The notes under the pieces are model-generated. The model searched no databases. It had not been told where the DNA came from and saw nothing but the letters and a program-made list of their open reading frames with translations. From assembly GCA_947165295.1 (NCBI GenBank), contig CAMUZU010000018.1, positions 1-44,318 on the forward strand: DNA of 44,318 nt, given 5' to 3'. The first letter of the stretch is position 1. Each line of letters starts with the position of its first letter. This DNA is from an uncultured Selenomonadales bacterium (lineage in GTDB: Bacteria > Bacillota > Negativicutes > Selenomonadales > Selenomonadaceae). A program made the position numbers and the translations under genes. Positions 16,336-25,164 of this stretch are shown one piece after another.

Positions 16336-17307
16336 ATGAATATTGACGACGTTGAAACTTTGCTTGAAGGCGTTCTTGACGGCTTGAAGGCGCGCAAACA
16401 GATCGCCCCGCTTCAACAGAAACTGTCCGAACTTGAGACGACGAACGCGACGTTGACCGCCGAACGCGACAAACTCCGCGAAGAAATTTCGTCACTGCAG
16501 GAGCAAGTTAAAGAGTTCACCGACGCGCACGGCGACTTCGACCGCAAGCTTGCCGACGCGCAAAAACAACTCAACGACACACGCGACGACTGCCAACGTC
16601 AACTCAACGAACAGCAGGCGAAATTCGATTGGGAGTTTGCCGCCGTGTGCAGTGAACTTTCCGAGGCGAAGGATTCTTTCCGTCAACAGCTCAAAGACAA
16701 GCAGGCGGACTTCGACAAACAACTTGCCGAGGCGAAGGCGACCGCACGTCAACAGCTTGCCGACCAACGCGATAAATTTCTGCAGGAAATGCGCGAGCAC
16801 AAAGAGGAATTCGACCGCGAAATGTCCAACGTGTGCAATGAGCTTGACGAAGTGCGCAAGGCCGAACGTGCCGCCAAACGCGAAGCCGACTTTTACCGCG
16901 AGACTTACGGCGAACTGGACGCGGCGTACAAAATTTATTCGTCGCTGGACGAGACCACGCGCTTTGACTTGGCGGGCATTTTCGGTGCGGGCGACACGGC
17001 GGCGGGTTTCTTCAGCGGAGCGGTGCAGGAAAGTCATCTGCCGCAGTTTTGGGATTACGTCAGCCGCCACGTCGACGACATGCGCCTTGCCAAACTGTTC
17101 GATTTCTGTTTCGCGGCGGTCAATCGCGGTTTCCGTGAGCCGCCGTACATTCGCCTGAACGTCGAGCGCGGAGCTTATTTCGACGATGAGACCATGCGCC
17201 GCACGTCCCGAAGTCGTCAAAGCGGCAGAGTCAATCGCGTGCTTTTGCGCGGCTATCGTTATTCTTCCGGCAACGTCGTGCGTCAAAGCGTTGTCGAGCT
17301 TGCTTGA
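16336..17307 (+). CDS. Coiled-coil protein with degenerate GrpE-like C-terminus
   Basis: A 323-residue cytosolic protein. Residues about 15-195 are a long coiled coil rich in Q, E, K and D with heptad periodicity and repeated phrases such as QQLADQRDKF and RQQLKDKQADF. The C-terminal 120 residues are globular; the end (GRVNRVLLRGYRYSSGNVVR) follows the GrpE beta-domain pattern V..VL..GY....G.V.R...V, like the protein at 13929. The start is ATG at 16336 after GGAGG. The next gene is a giant Hsp70-like protein 12 bp downstream, so this could be its exchange factor. GrpE homology here is weak and rests on pattern matching. Confidence 0.5.
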   Translation: MNIDDVETLLEGVLDGLKARKQIAPLQQKLSELETTNATLTAERDKLREEISSLQEQVKEFTDAHGDFDRKLADAQKQLNDTRDDCQRQLNEQQAKFDWEFAAVCSELSEAKDSFRQQLKDKQADFDKQLAEAKATARQQLADQRDKFLQEMREHKEEFDREMSNVCNELDEVRKAERAAKREADFYRETYGELDAAYKIYSSLDETTRFDLAGIFGAGDTAAGFFSGAVQESHLPQFWDYVSRHVDDMRLAKLFDFCFAAVNRGFREPPYIRLNVERGAYFDDETMRRTSRSRQSGRVNRVLLRGYRYSSGNVVRQSVVELA

Positions 17308-17319
17308 GGAGGTCACACC

Positions 17320-20300
17320 TTGGACACGAAAAAAATTTCAGTCATGCCCGTCGACGCAAAAACTTTCGCCGACCGACAAGACATCAAACTCCGCCGCGTC
17401 GTCAATGCCGCCTGTGCACAACAAGCCGAAAGTTTCGCGCCGCTGTTCGAGGCTTTCAATCAAACGTTCGCCGCGAAAGAGTGGGTCAAGTTGTCGCGTA
17501 CCGGTCAAAGCGAAGGCGTTTATTACGTGCACGACATCGCGGGCTTGTTCCCCGACTTGGACGTTCACAGTTGCAATTACGCGTATGCTTACCGCCCGAT
17601 AAATTACAACGACGCAAACATCTTGAGTCCGTCGCGGCTTGTGTTCGCGGGCTTTCAAGGCGTCATTCCGACGGAGGCCGAGGCGAACGAACTTTTCAAC
17701 GACAACATCAGCTATTTCCGTGCGTCGAACGGCAACATCAAAGTTCGCGGCTCCGAACAGTGCGGCATCACCGTCAACAACGGCAAAAGCTACATGTGGA
17801 CGCGCAACGATTACAAGTACAAGGTTTACAGCTACGACGGCAATCAACAGCTGTACTTTTGGGTCATTCCGATTTATCGTTTCGGCATGACAAATCCGTC
17901 GCCGCAAAAAGTTCTTTGGACGTGGCTTGAATTCGACTTGACGCCGACGAATTTCAAGTCAACCGACACGAAGAAACTTTTCGACGCGCTGAAGAAACTT
18001 TACGCGGCGGGTTATCTCAAGCTCAAGAGCGACAAACTCATCTTCGACGAGAAAAAAGTTTTCGACGCGGTGAAGTCGGGCACGAAGTTTGACTTTATCA
18101 ACGTCGACTTCCTCAACGCAAAGACCGTCGACGGCCGCGAGTTTGAAATTGCTTTGCACGACGAGCTGTTGACCTGCGACAATCGCCGCGTGGGACTTGA
18201 CCGTTATCCCGAAAAAATTTTGACCGACCCGAATCAAGGACATTGGGACTTGTGGGATATGCCCGAAGCCGACGAACACGGTATCAAGCTCAGCGAACCG
18301 ATTTATGCGCGAAACCCCGTCGCCGACGTGAACGCCGCAGGTATCGTCGCGATTGACTTTGGCACGAAATCAACCGTCGTCGTCTACGAGAACGAGCGCG
18401 GCGAAATCATTCCGTTGCAAGTCGGCAAGGGCGATTATTCCAAAGGCGTCAAGGCGAGCAACTACGAGAACCCGACGATTATCGAGTTCCGACACATCGA
18501 AAACTTTCTTGCCGCGTACACAGACCGCGACGGACGCCCGAAGACTTCTTGGGACGACGTGACTGTTTCGCACACCGCGCAGGAGAATTTGCGCAACACC
18601 ACCGACAGCAGCTTGTTCGCGTCATTCTTCGAGAACATCAAGCAATGGTGCGGCAACATCCAATACACGACGAAGATTCGCGACCACGACGGTACCGAGG
18701 AAGACTTGCCGCCGTTCGTCGACATCATCAAGGACGAATTCAATCCGCTGGAGTTTTACGCTTACTACTTGGGCGCGTACATCAATCACATGTTGCGGCC
18801 GAATCACATCTTCATGAAATACATTTTGAGTTTCCCCGTCACTTACGAGCGCAATATTCGTGAACGCATGTTGAAAAGTTTCCGCGTAGGTTTGTTGAAG
18901 TCGTTGCCGACGGCTCTGCTTGCCAATGAAGACGCCATGAAGAATTTTCAAGTCGTCGAAGGCACGAGCGAACCCGCCGCGTATGCAGTCACCGCGCTTG
19001 ACGGCTACGGCTTTTTGAACGGCGACGAGACCGACGGCGATTATTACGCGGTGTTCGACTTCGGCGGCGGCACGACCGATTTCGATTTCGGCGTGCTCAA
19101 GTTGGCGGACGGCGACGACGCGGACTATTACGATTATGTTTTGACGCATTTCGGCGCGCACGGCGACAGGACTCTCGGCGGCGAAAATCTTCTGCGACTG
19201 ATGGCGTTCCACGTCTTCAAGGCGAACAGCGACAAACTTCTCAAGCCGCGTGAAGACAATCCGTCCGTGAAAATCCCGTTCACTTGGGCGGCGGACAAAA
19301 TGGAATTCGCCGGCTCCGAAGGGCTGATTCGTTCGTCGCAGGAAGCAAACCTGAACATGCACAACTTGATGGAAGTTTTGCGCCCGATTTGGGAGGCACC
19401 CGACTCCGACGCCGCGAAAACGATTTTGAATTCGGGCACGGTTTCGCCGACGCTCTTTGACGACACGGGCAAAGACATAACGAGCCTGTCGCTGAAGATT
19501 GGCGCGCAGAAATTCTTCGACGACGTTGCCGACGTTCAATCGTCGCCGAAAGTTCAGCCGACCGCCGACGTTGCCGAAGACAAATTCAACGACGTTGTCG
19601 TCAAGGCGTGGAATAAAGCCGACTCATCAGCGTTCAATCAACTCGAAGCTTGGGCGGCGGCGGGTCACCAACAATCACTGCGCGAACTCGATCGCATGGC
19701 TACTGCCGGTTACACGCAAGCCGACGAAGTTTTGGAACGCCTCAGCAAGCCGACGACCATTGAAGTTACCGCGAAGAAGTTCAACAAAATCCTCAACGCC
19801 GCAAGTAGCAGAGGCGACCAATCAGCATTCAATCAACTCGAAGCGTGGGCAAGCATGGGTCATCAACAATCACTGCGCGAACTCGAACGCATGAGCGACG
19901 CCGGTTACAGTCAAGCCGACGAAATTTTGAAACGTCTTCGCAAGCCCGCCGACGTTGAGCCGAAAGTTGAGCCGCCGAAGTCAACGCCCGCGCCGACCGT
20001 CGACCTGCGAAAGATTTTGAGCGACCGAATCAGCTGCGGCATCGACAGTTTCTTTCTGTCACTGCGCGACGCCTTCGACAAGGTGAGCGGCGGCGAAGAC
20101 AACGGCGTTGCACAGTTGAGCGACGTGCACGAAATTTCGATTTTCTTGGCAGGAAATTCAACCAAAGCCGCGCTTGTCAAAAAACTCTTCGACGATTATA
20201 CTGACATTGATACGGGCAGGGCACGCGAACTTCTCGGTTTCGGCAAGACGCAGGAAATGCCGCGCTTCACGATTTATCCGCCGCTGGGCACCGACGCCGC

Positions 20301-20775
20301 CGACAAGTTGCAAGCTGCGCGAGGCGTGACCGTCGACAAAGACGACTTCGCACGACCGACGGGCAAGACCGGTGTCGCGTTCGGACTGCTTAAATGCCGC
20401 GAAGGTTCGGCAATTCGCGTCGTCGACATCAGCTCCGAAGGCGTCGATAAAAAGCAAGTTCCGTTCCGCTTCTATCTCGGTCGACGGCAACACGGCAAGT
20501 TCAAAATCGTTATCGACAAGGCGACAAAGCTCGGCACGTGGAAGAAATTTATCGGCGCGAAACTGGGCGCATTCGATCTGCTGTACACCGACAGCGCGAC
20601 CGCCGCGACAAACGACGCACCCGCGTCAATCGCCAAACGCCTGACGATTCGCTTCGACGCGGACGCAGATGCCGACGTTTACATTCGCCCCGTCGAGTCG
20701 AACAAAATCTGTTACGCCGTGAGCAAAGGCGAGCCGCCCGTCGAAGTTGAAGGCACGGTTTTGACTTTGGATTGA
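17320..20775 (+). CDS. Hsp70-like ATPase 2 (1151 aa) with N-terminal extension and internal repeats
   Basis: An unusually long Hsp70 relative; DnaK is about 638 aa. Residues 1-335 are an extra domain of unknown family, rich in aromatic residues. The ATPase begins at about 341 with AIDFGTKSTVVVYENE; phosphate 2 is VFDFGGGTTDFDF at about 578. Two 65-residue Sel1-like helical repeats (residues about 754-883) and a proline-rich linker are inserted before the adenosine motif ISIFLAGNSTKAALV at about 937. The remaining 200 residues are beta-rich and may be the substrate domain. The start is TTG with GGAGG 7 bases upstream. DUF4280 and spike genes follow directly. Confidence 0.85.
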   Translation: MDTKKISVMPVDAKTFADRQDIKLRRVVNAACAQQAESFAPLFEAFNQTFAAKEWVKLSRTGQSEGVYYVHDIAGLFPDLDVHSCNYAYAYRPINYNDANILSPSRLVFAGFQGVIPTEAEANELFNDNISYFRASNGNIKVRGSEQCGITVNNGKSYMWTRNDYKYKVYSYDGNQQLYFWVIPIYRFGMTNPSPQKVLWTWLEFDLTPTNFKSTDTKKLFDALKKLYAAGYLKLKSDKLIFDEKKVFDAVKSGTKFDFINVDFLNAKTVDGREFEIALHDELLTCDNRRVGLDRYPEKILTDPNQGHWDLWDMPEADEHGIKLSEPIYARNPVADVNAAGIVAIDFGTKSTVVVYENERGEIIPLQVGKGDYSKGVKASNYENPTIIEFRHIENFLAAYTDRDGRPKTSWDDVTVSHTAQENLRNTTDSSLFASFFENIKQWCGNIQYTTKIRDHDGTEEDLPPFVDIIKDEFNPLEFYAYYLGAYINHMLRPNHIFMKYILSFPVTYERNIRERMLKSFRVGLLKSLPTALLANEDAMKNFQVVEGTSEPAAYAVTALDGYGFLNGDETDGDYYAVFDFGGGTTDFDFGVLKLADGDDADYYDYVLTHFGAHGDRTLGGENLLRLMAFHVFKANSDKLLKPREDNPSVKIPFTWAADKMEFAGSEGLIRSSQEANLNMHNLMEVLRPIWEAPDSDAAKTILNSGTVSPTLFDDTGKDITSLSLKIGAQKFFDDVADVQSSPKVQPTADVAEDKFNDVVVKAWNKADSSAFNQLEAWAAAGHQQSLRELDRMATAGYTQADEVLERLSKPTTIEVTAKKFNKILNAASSRGDQSAFNQLEAWASMGHQQSLRELERMSDAGYSQADEILKRLRKPADVEPKVEPPKSTPAPTVDLRKILSDRISCGIDSFFLSLRDAFDKVSGGEDNGVAQLSDVHEISIFLAGNSTKAALVKKLFDDYTDIDTGRARELLGFGKTQEMPRFTIYPPLGTDAADKLQAARGVTVDKDDFARPTGKTGVAFGLLKCREGSAIRVVDISSEGVDKKQVPFRFYLGRRQHGKFKIVIDKATKLGTWKKFIGAKLGAFDLLYTDSATAATNDAPASIAKRLTIRFDADADADVYIRPVESNKICYAVSKGEPPVEVEGTVLTLD
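19579..19968 (+). repeat. Two tandem 195-bp Sel1-like repeats inside Hsp70-like ATPase 2
   Basis: Units 19579-19773 and 19774-19968 encode 65 residues each and align without gaps. Shared stretches include SAFNQLEAWA, GHQQSLREL and GY.QADE.L.RL. The A...L..WA..GH..SL..L pattern resembles Sel1/TPR-like helical hairpins. Confidence 0.85.
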
Positions 20776-20784
20776 GGTGATGGC

Positions 20785-21129
20785 ATGTCGGACTTTTTGA
20801 CGACGCGCACGAAGTTTTTCTGCACGACGGGCACTGCGGTCAACTTCGCGGTTTCTTCGGCGGGTTCAAGCAGCGTCACGCACAAAGGCGACAAAGTCTT
20901 GACGACGGGCGCGAAACTTTCGGCAAGCGGAATCTGTCCGATTTTGACGGCGGCGGCTCAAGGTACTCCGCAACCGTGCAAGTTTAAGCAAACGCCGTGG
21001 GCTCTCTTCGACATGAAGTCTTCGGCGAACGGCAATAACTTGTTGACGGCGAATTCTTTTTGCACGTGTCCGATTGGCGGCATGATTAAAGTTCGTGCGG
21101 CCAATGCACAAGGTTTTCAGACGGTTTAA
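20785..21129 (+). CDS. DUF4280 PAAR-like spike-tip protein
   Basis: A 114-residue protein matching the DUF4280 (PAAR-like) pattern: an early cysteine after a short strand (C13), C51 in SGICPILT, C65 in GTPQPCKF, TPWA, then the paired cysteines C93 and C95 in SFCTCPIGGMIKV. PAAR-like proteins cap the spike of type VI and other contractile injection systems and may carry cargo. No toxin domain is fused. ATG follows GAGGTGATGG, 9 bp after the giant Hsp70 gene. Together with the VgrG-like gene at 23802 this argues for a spike complex. Confidence 0.85.
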   Translation: MSDFLTTRTKFFCTTGTAVNFAVSSAGSSSVTHKGDKVLTTGAKLSASGICPILTAAAQGTPQPCKFKQTPWALFDMKSSANGNNLLTANSFCTCPIGGMIKVRAANAQGFQTV

Positions 21130-21147
21130 TTCTTTGGAGGTGGTTTT

Positions 21148-23352
21148 ATGGCAAGCACGTGGGACAGAATTCCGCAGACACATCGCGCGATTTTGTTCGA
21201 GCAATTTACAAGCGAGCGCGACAACACGAAGGGCGACTTGTACAACATCTTGAGCTTGTACGACGACCCCGACATGAGCAGCGAAGAAATGTACCGCGAC
21301 ATTTCGACGAAACTTGAAGTTCGCAGTTTCAGAGAGTTCCTTGAAAAGTTCCGCCCGAGAGTTTATGAATACGTCACGGGCACGACGGACGGTCGTTTGA
21401 TTTTCAATTACACGACCAACCCGATAGAGGCAAAGCGCATTGAAGCCCGCGAAATTGAGATAACGTCGCACAACTACTACGAAATGCTGGTGAACATGTA
21501 CAGCCAAAAGGGCGACAGCGGCGTTGCGAACATGGACTTCAACGACGCCAAGCTCCGCGAAATTCTCACGCCCAAACGCGAATTCGAGGCTATTTGCGAC
21601 ATGCGCAAAAGAATTCCGCGGCTCCTTGAAAAACGCGACAAGGCTGTCAAGCGCAACGAAAACACCGAGACTTACGACAAGAAACTTGAACGAATCAAGG
21701 ACGACATCGTCGATCAACGTAAAAATTCCATGATTATTATAACAATCGGTTTGGAAGACGCCAAAAATAAAATCACGGAGATCGACAAAAAAATTCTGCA
21801 GTTGAAAGCACCGACTCCCGACGGCGGCGAGGCTCCAAAGTTGCTCTTCGGACGCTTCGGTTTCGGCGATGACGGCAGAGTTGTGTTGATTCCCGCAAAG
21901 TCAAGCGCGCCCGACACCCCGGAAAACACCGACTCACCGAGCGACCCCGACGGCGACAACATGAATAAATTCGCGCTGGAAATCAAAGATAAACTGGACG
22001 CGACCGACGAAACTCCATTCACCAAACAGCTTATCGTTTCGACGAACACCGGCATTGACCTTGCCCACCCGTTGGAGGACATGGACGTCGCCGCTTTGAC
22101 CGAATATCGCGACGAACTCGTTCAAAACAAACAAAAGTACGAAAGCATCTTCAAGCAGGCCAAAGAAGAATTCATCCGCGTCTTGTCCAAGAACGTGCAG
22201 AAACTTTTGTGCGTGAAGATTTTCTTCGACCACGCGACGGTTAAAGGCGGCGACAACGCACGACTTCCCAAAGCCGGCTTGATTGTTGCCAACTGTCGGG
22301 CGGATAAGCTTATCGACGACAAAGTCAAAAAAGAATTCGAGTCGATGATGCGCCACTTGGGGCTTACCGTCAGCGACGAAAACAAACTTTGGTTTGCGAT
22401 TCTTCCGCACGTGCTCAAAGACGACGACGACTTTGACTACGACTACTACGACGACGAAGAAGAATATTACGCACAAGACGACGGCACAAGTTTTGCTGCG
22501 GCGAAGTCCGTTCTTAAAATCATGGACGAGTGCAAGATTATGACGTTCTTTAACTTTGCGCCGAGGCTCAAAACGACTTTTGCCGCGCTCAACGTCAAAA
22601 CCGTCGACAAACTGCAAGATAAGCTGGAGCCGCTCAACCTTGAACATGCGGTTTATGCCCTGCCGAACTTTACAATCATGCGCAGCGGCTTTGTTCCGCT
22701 CAGCGACGAAGTCAACGCGCCGAAAATCAACGTGCCCGCAGTGTATGTCGACGCGGCTTATGTGGCGGCGGGAATGCTCATTGCCGCTCAACAGCGCGAT
22801 TATTGGACAAGTCGCGGCTTCAAGAACAACGAAACTTTCATTGCCGACAACGCCTGTGTGCGAATTGACTTGGAGTCCGACCGAATCACGCCCGTTTTCT
22901 TGACGAAGTTCAACCGCGAACGTTCAACCCCGTGGAATGCCGAACTTGTCAACGCGCTGAGCAAAAAACATTTCGGCTTTGCTTTCGACGGCGATAAGCG
23001 TTATGACGAACGAATCGGTTCCGACGTCAAAAATACGTACATCCTCAACGCCCGCACGCTCAGCCGCAAGAACGACGAATACAAGCCGATTGCCCTTGTG
23101 CTCATGAAAGATTTCGTTCGCGCTTATCTCAAGTCGTACAGCTCACGCGGCTTCAAGCTCAACGCTTCGCAACTTAACGACTTCCTCAATAAAGTTGTCG
23201 CGGAATGGAAACAGCAACCCAAAAAGTACAAACGCTTCGTGCCGATTAACCTTTTGTTGCGCGAAGGCGAAGACATCACCCGCGACGGCAGCAGCGTAAA
23301 AGTTGACCTGCTTGGCGGCGATGATTTTCTTGACGTCGAGATCGTTGACTGA
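21148..23352 (+). CDS. Large protein of unknown family; candidate sheath-like structural protein
   Basis: A 734-residue protein I cannot assign with certainty. Residues about 150-235 are charged and probably coiled coil, and a very acidic loop (DDDDFDYDYYDDEEEYY) lies near 427-443. The C-terminal 300 residues look globular, with VYALPNFTIMRSGFVPL, VPAVYVDAAYVAAGMLIAAQ and a final part (KDFVRAYLKSYSSRGFKL, then LNDFLNKVVAEW) loosely like the closing domain of contractile sheath proteins. Its place directly before a tube-like gene copies the sheath-tube order of phage tails and type VI systems. That order, not homology, is my main reason. ATG follows TTTGGAGGTGG. Confidence 0.4.
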   Translation: MASTWDRIPQTHRAILFEQFTSERDNTKGDLYNILSLYDDPDMSSEEMYRDISTKLEVRSFREFLEKFRPRVYEYVTGTTDGRLIFNYTTNPIEAKRIEAREIEITSHNYYEMLVNMYSQKGDSGVANMDFNDAKLREILTPKREFEAICDMRKRIPRLLEKRDKAVKRNENTETYDKKLERIKDDIVDQRKNSMIIITIGLEDAKNKITEIDKKILQLKAPTPDGGEAPKLLFGRFGFGDDGRVVLIPAKSSAPDTPENTDSPSDPDGDNMNKFALEIKDKLDATDETPFTKQLIVSTNTGIDLAHPLEDMDVAALTEYRDELVQNKQKYESIFKQAKEEFIRVLSKNVQKLLCVKIFFDHATVKGGDNARLPKAGLIVANCRADKLIDDKVKKEFESMMRHLGLTVSDENKLWFAILPHVLKDDDDFDYDYYDDEEEYYAQDDGTSFAAAKSVLKIMDECKIMTFFNFAPRLKTTFAALNVKTVDKLQDKLEPLNLEHAVYALPNFTIMRSGFVPLSDEVNAPKINVPAVYVDAAYVAAGMLIAAQQRDYWTSRGFKNNETFIADNACVRIDLESDRITPVFLTKFNRERSTPWNAELVNALSKKHFGFAFDGDKRYDERIGSDVKNTYILNARTLSRKNDEYKPIALVLMKDFVRAYLKSYSSRGFKLNASQLNDFLNKVVAEWKQQPKKYKRFVPINLLLREGEDITRDGSSVKVDLLGGDDFLDVEIVD

Positions 23353-23366
23353 AAGGAGTTTTGCAC

Positions 23367-23786
23367 GTGATTTATTACGAACTGAAAATCGAATCCGACG
23401 AAGACACAATCGGGATTACCAAAGAGAGCATGATTTTTTTTGCGCAGGTTTCCTTCGACACGATAAACAACGACACGCAAAAAAAATCCAACGCCATTTT
23501 GACGCGCATGGTCGTCAAGGGAAAAATCGACGAGTCAATCAACGACAGCCTGCTGAAAATTTCCGAGTGGGCACGCGACTTGAACGACTCGACGACTTAC
23601 CGCAAAGTTACTTTGACGATAAAGAAAGACGCCGCCGGAAAAATTCTTCGCACGTATGAAGTGCCCGCCATGTTCGTTTGCGATTATAACGAATCTTACG
23701 GCGCGCCCGACGACGACGACGAATCTTCCTTCGAGCTGAAACTCACGCAGCGCGAAAATCGGCTCAAGGATTTCAACACGTACTGA
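23367..23786 (+). CDS. Small tube-like (Hcp / phage tail tube-type) protein, tentative
   Basis: A 139-residue beta-rich protein with the length of a phage tail tube or short Hcp subunit. Alternating hydrophobic strands are visible (YYELKIES, RMVVKGKID, YRKVTLTIKK, YEVPAMFVCDYNESYG), and it ends in SFELKLTQRENRLKDFNTY, similar in style to the last strand of Hcp-like proteins. No signal peptide. GTG at 23367 has AAAGGAG 8 bases upstream. It sits between the candidate sheath and the VgrG-like spike, the usual place for a tube gene. The fold assignment is inference. Confidence 0.5.
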   Translation: MIYYELKIESDEDTIGITKESMIFFAQVSFDTINNDTQKKSNAILTRMVVKGKIDESINDSLLKISEWARDLNDSTTYRKVTLTIKKDAAGKILRTYEVPAMFVCDYNESYGAPDDDDESSFELKLTQRENRLKDFNTY

Positions 23787-23801
23787 TTCGAGGTGACGGG
23801 C

Positions 23802-25151
23802 ATGAAAGTTCGCGGCTTGGGCGACGAAAATTTTTTCGACGAATTTTCGGTGAGCAAGGCGGCCGGTCGTCACAGTGTGTGCAAGTTCACACAACGGCTT
23901 GACGACGAAAAACTTTCCGCTTATCAAAATTCCGTCGGCAAAACGATTGGCGTTGCGCTTGACGGCGGGCGGAAAATTTTTTTCGGCGAAGTGACCGAAG
24001 TTTTAATCGATCAAACTTTCAGCGGCGGGCGCGTCGAAGTCACGGCGGTTTCGTCTTCGCTGAAGGTCGACGAAGTTGCCGCGACGCGAATTTTTCAAAG
24101 CCCGACAAAAACTTTCGGCGACGTGCTGAATGCCAAACGCCTGCACGTTGACTGTTCGATTGAACTTGACGGAAAAATTTCGGCAAGCCCGTGCCCCGAA
24201 GTCATCTTGCAGGACAACGAGACCGCTTTCGAGTTCGTCAAACGTTTGGCGGCGCGGCTTGGTCAACGCGTGTGGATTCGCGACACGTGGCAGGGCAAAT
24301 GCACGCTGAAAGTTTCCGCACGCGCCGACGACGCGCCCGAAAAAATTTCAAACGTCGACATCATCCGCTTGAAGGTCGGGCGACGCGGCAAACTTCGCAC
24401 GGCCGAGCTTGTCGCGAGGAAATACGTTGAACTTGGGCGCGTCGTGACTGTCGGCACCGTCCCCGAAAAGTTTTTGATTGTCGGGCTTGAAGTTTTTTTG
24501 GAACGCGGCGTTGACAGAATTCGTTACGAGCTGGAAGAGTTCGCCGACGCTGAACCTGCGCGTTTGCAAGCCGAGCCGCCCGTCAAACTTAAAGCGCGTG
24601 TCGTCGACGTGAACGACGCAAAACATTTCGGGCGACTTCGCGTGCAGTTCGAGATTGAAGACGTTGACGCCGACAAAGCGTGGATTGACTTTCGCCCGCC
24701 GCACGACGGGATAATTTTTTTGCCCGAAGTCGGCGACACCGTCGAAGTTTTTTTCGCGGACGGTCAATGTTACGTCGCGACGACTTTGCGCACGAAGGCT
24801 CTTGACGCGCAGTTTCACAACGTCGCCGATAAATATCTTGTCAACCGCACGCAACGAATTTTCCTGCGCGAACGTTCGCTTGAGCTCAAGTCGGCGGACA
24901 GTTCAATTTTCATGGACGACAAGCAAATTGTCCTGAGCGTCGCGGCTAACAAAATCATTTTGGACGAACGCGGCATAACTTTGCAGACGAACGGCGCGTT
25001 GTCGGTCGACGTTGGCAAAGATCTTTCGGCGAAGTTCGGCGGCAAGTTCGGCGTCGACGCGTCGGGCAATGTCGCGCTTACCGGCAGTAAAGTCGAGGTG
25101 ACTGCAAGCGGCGTTGCGGCTGTCAAAGGTCGCAAGGTCGAGCTTGGTTAG
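23802..25151 (+). CDS. VgrG / phage late control D-like spike protein
   Basis: Domain order fits VgrG. Residues 1-255 are gp27/gpD-like: SVSKAAGRHSVCKFTQRLDD, FFGEVTEVLID and DNETAFEFVKRLAARLGQRV. An OB fold follows at about 263-325: KARVVDVNDAKHFGRLRVQF, then WIDFRPPHDG and FLPEVGDTVEVFFADG. From about 345 the strands repeat with a valine/serine period (SADSSIFMDDKQIVLSVAA, then DVGKDLSAKFGGKFGV), as in the spike's beta helix. No effector extension is fused. Length is 449 aa. ATG follows GAGGTGACGG, 15 bp after the tube-like gene. Confidence in the family is high; the type of injection system it serves is not determined. Confidence 0.85.
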   Translation: MKVRGLGDENFFDEFSVSKAAGRHSVCKFTQRLDDEKLSAYQNSVGKTIGVALDGGRKIFFGEVTEVLIDQTFSGGRVEVTAVSSSLKVDEVAATRIFQSPTKTFGDVLNAKRLHVDCSIELDGKISASPCPEVILQDNETAFEFVKRLAARLGQRVWIRDTWQGKCTLKVSARADDAPEKISNVDIIRLKVGRRGKLRTAELVARKYVELGRVVTVGTVPEKFLIVGLEVFLERGVDRIRYELEEFADAEPARLQAEPPVKLKARVVDVNDAKHFGRLRVQFEIEDVDADKAWIDFRPPHDGIIFLPEVGDTVEVFFADGQCYVATTLRTKALDAQFHNVADKYLVNRTQRIFLRERSLELKSADSSIFMDDKQIVLSVAANKIILDERGITLQTNGALSVDVGKDLSAKFGGKFGVDASGNVALTGSKVEVTASGVAAVKGRKVELG

Positions 25152-25164
25152 AGGAGGTCTTTAC

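Noticed and set aside
18622-19539. 305-codon antisense frame in the giant Hsp70 gene
   Set aside because: No ribosome binding site, no recognisable motif, and it lies opposite conserved ATPase motifs.
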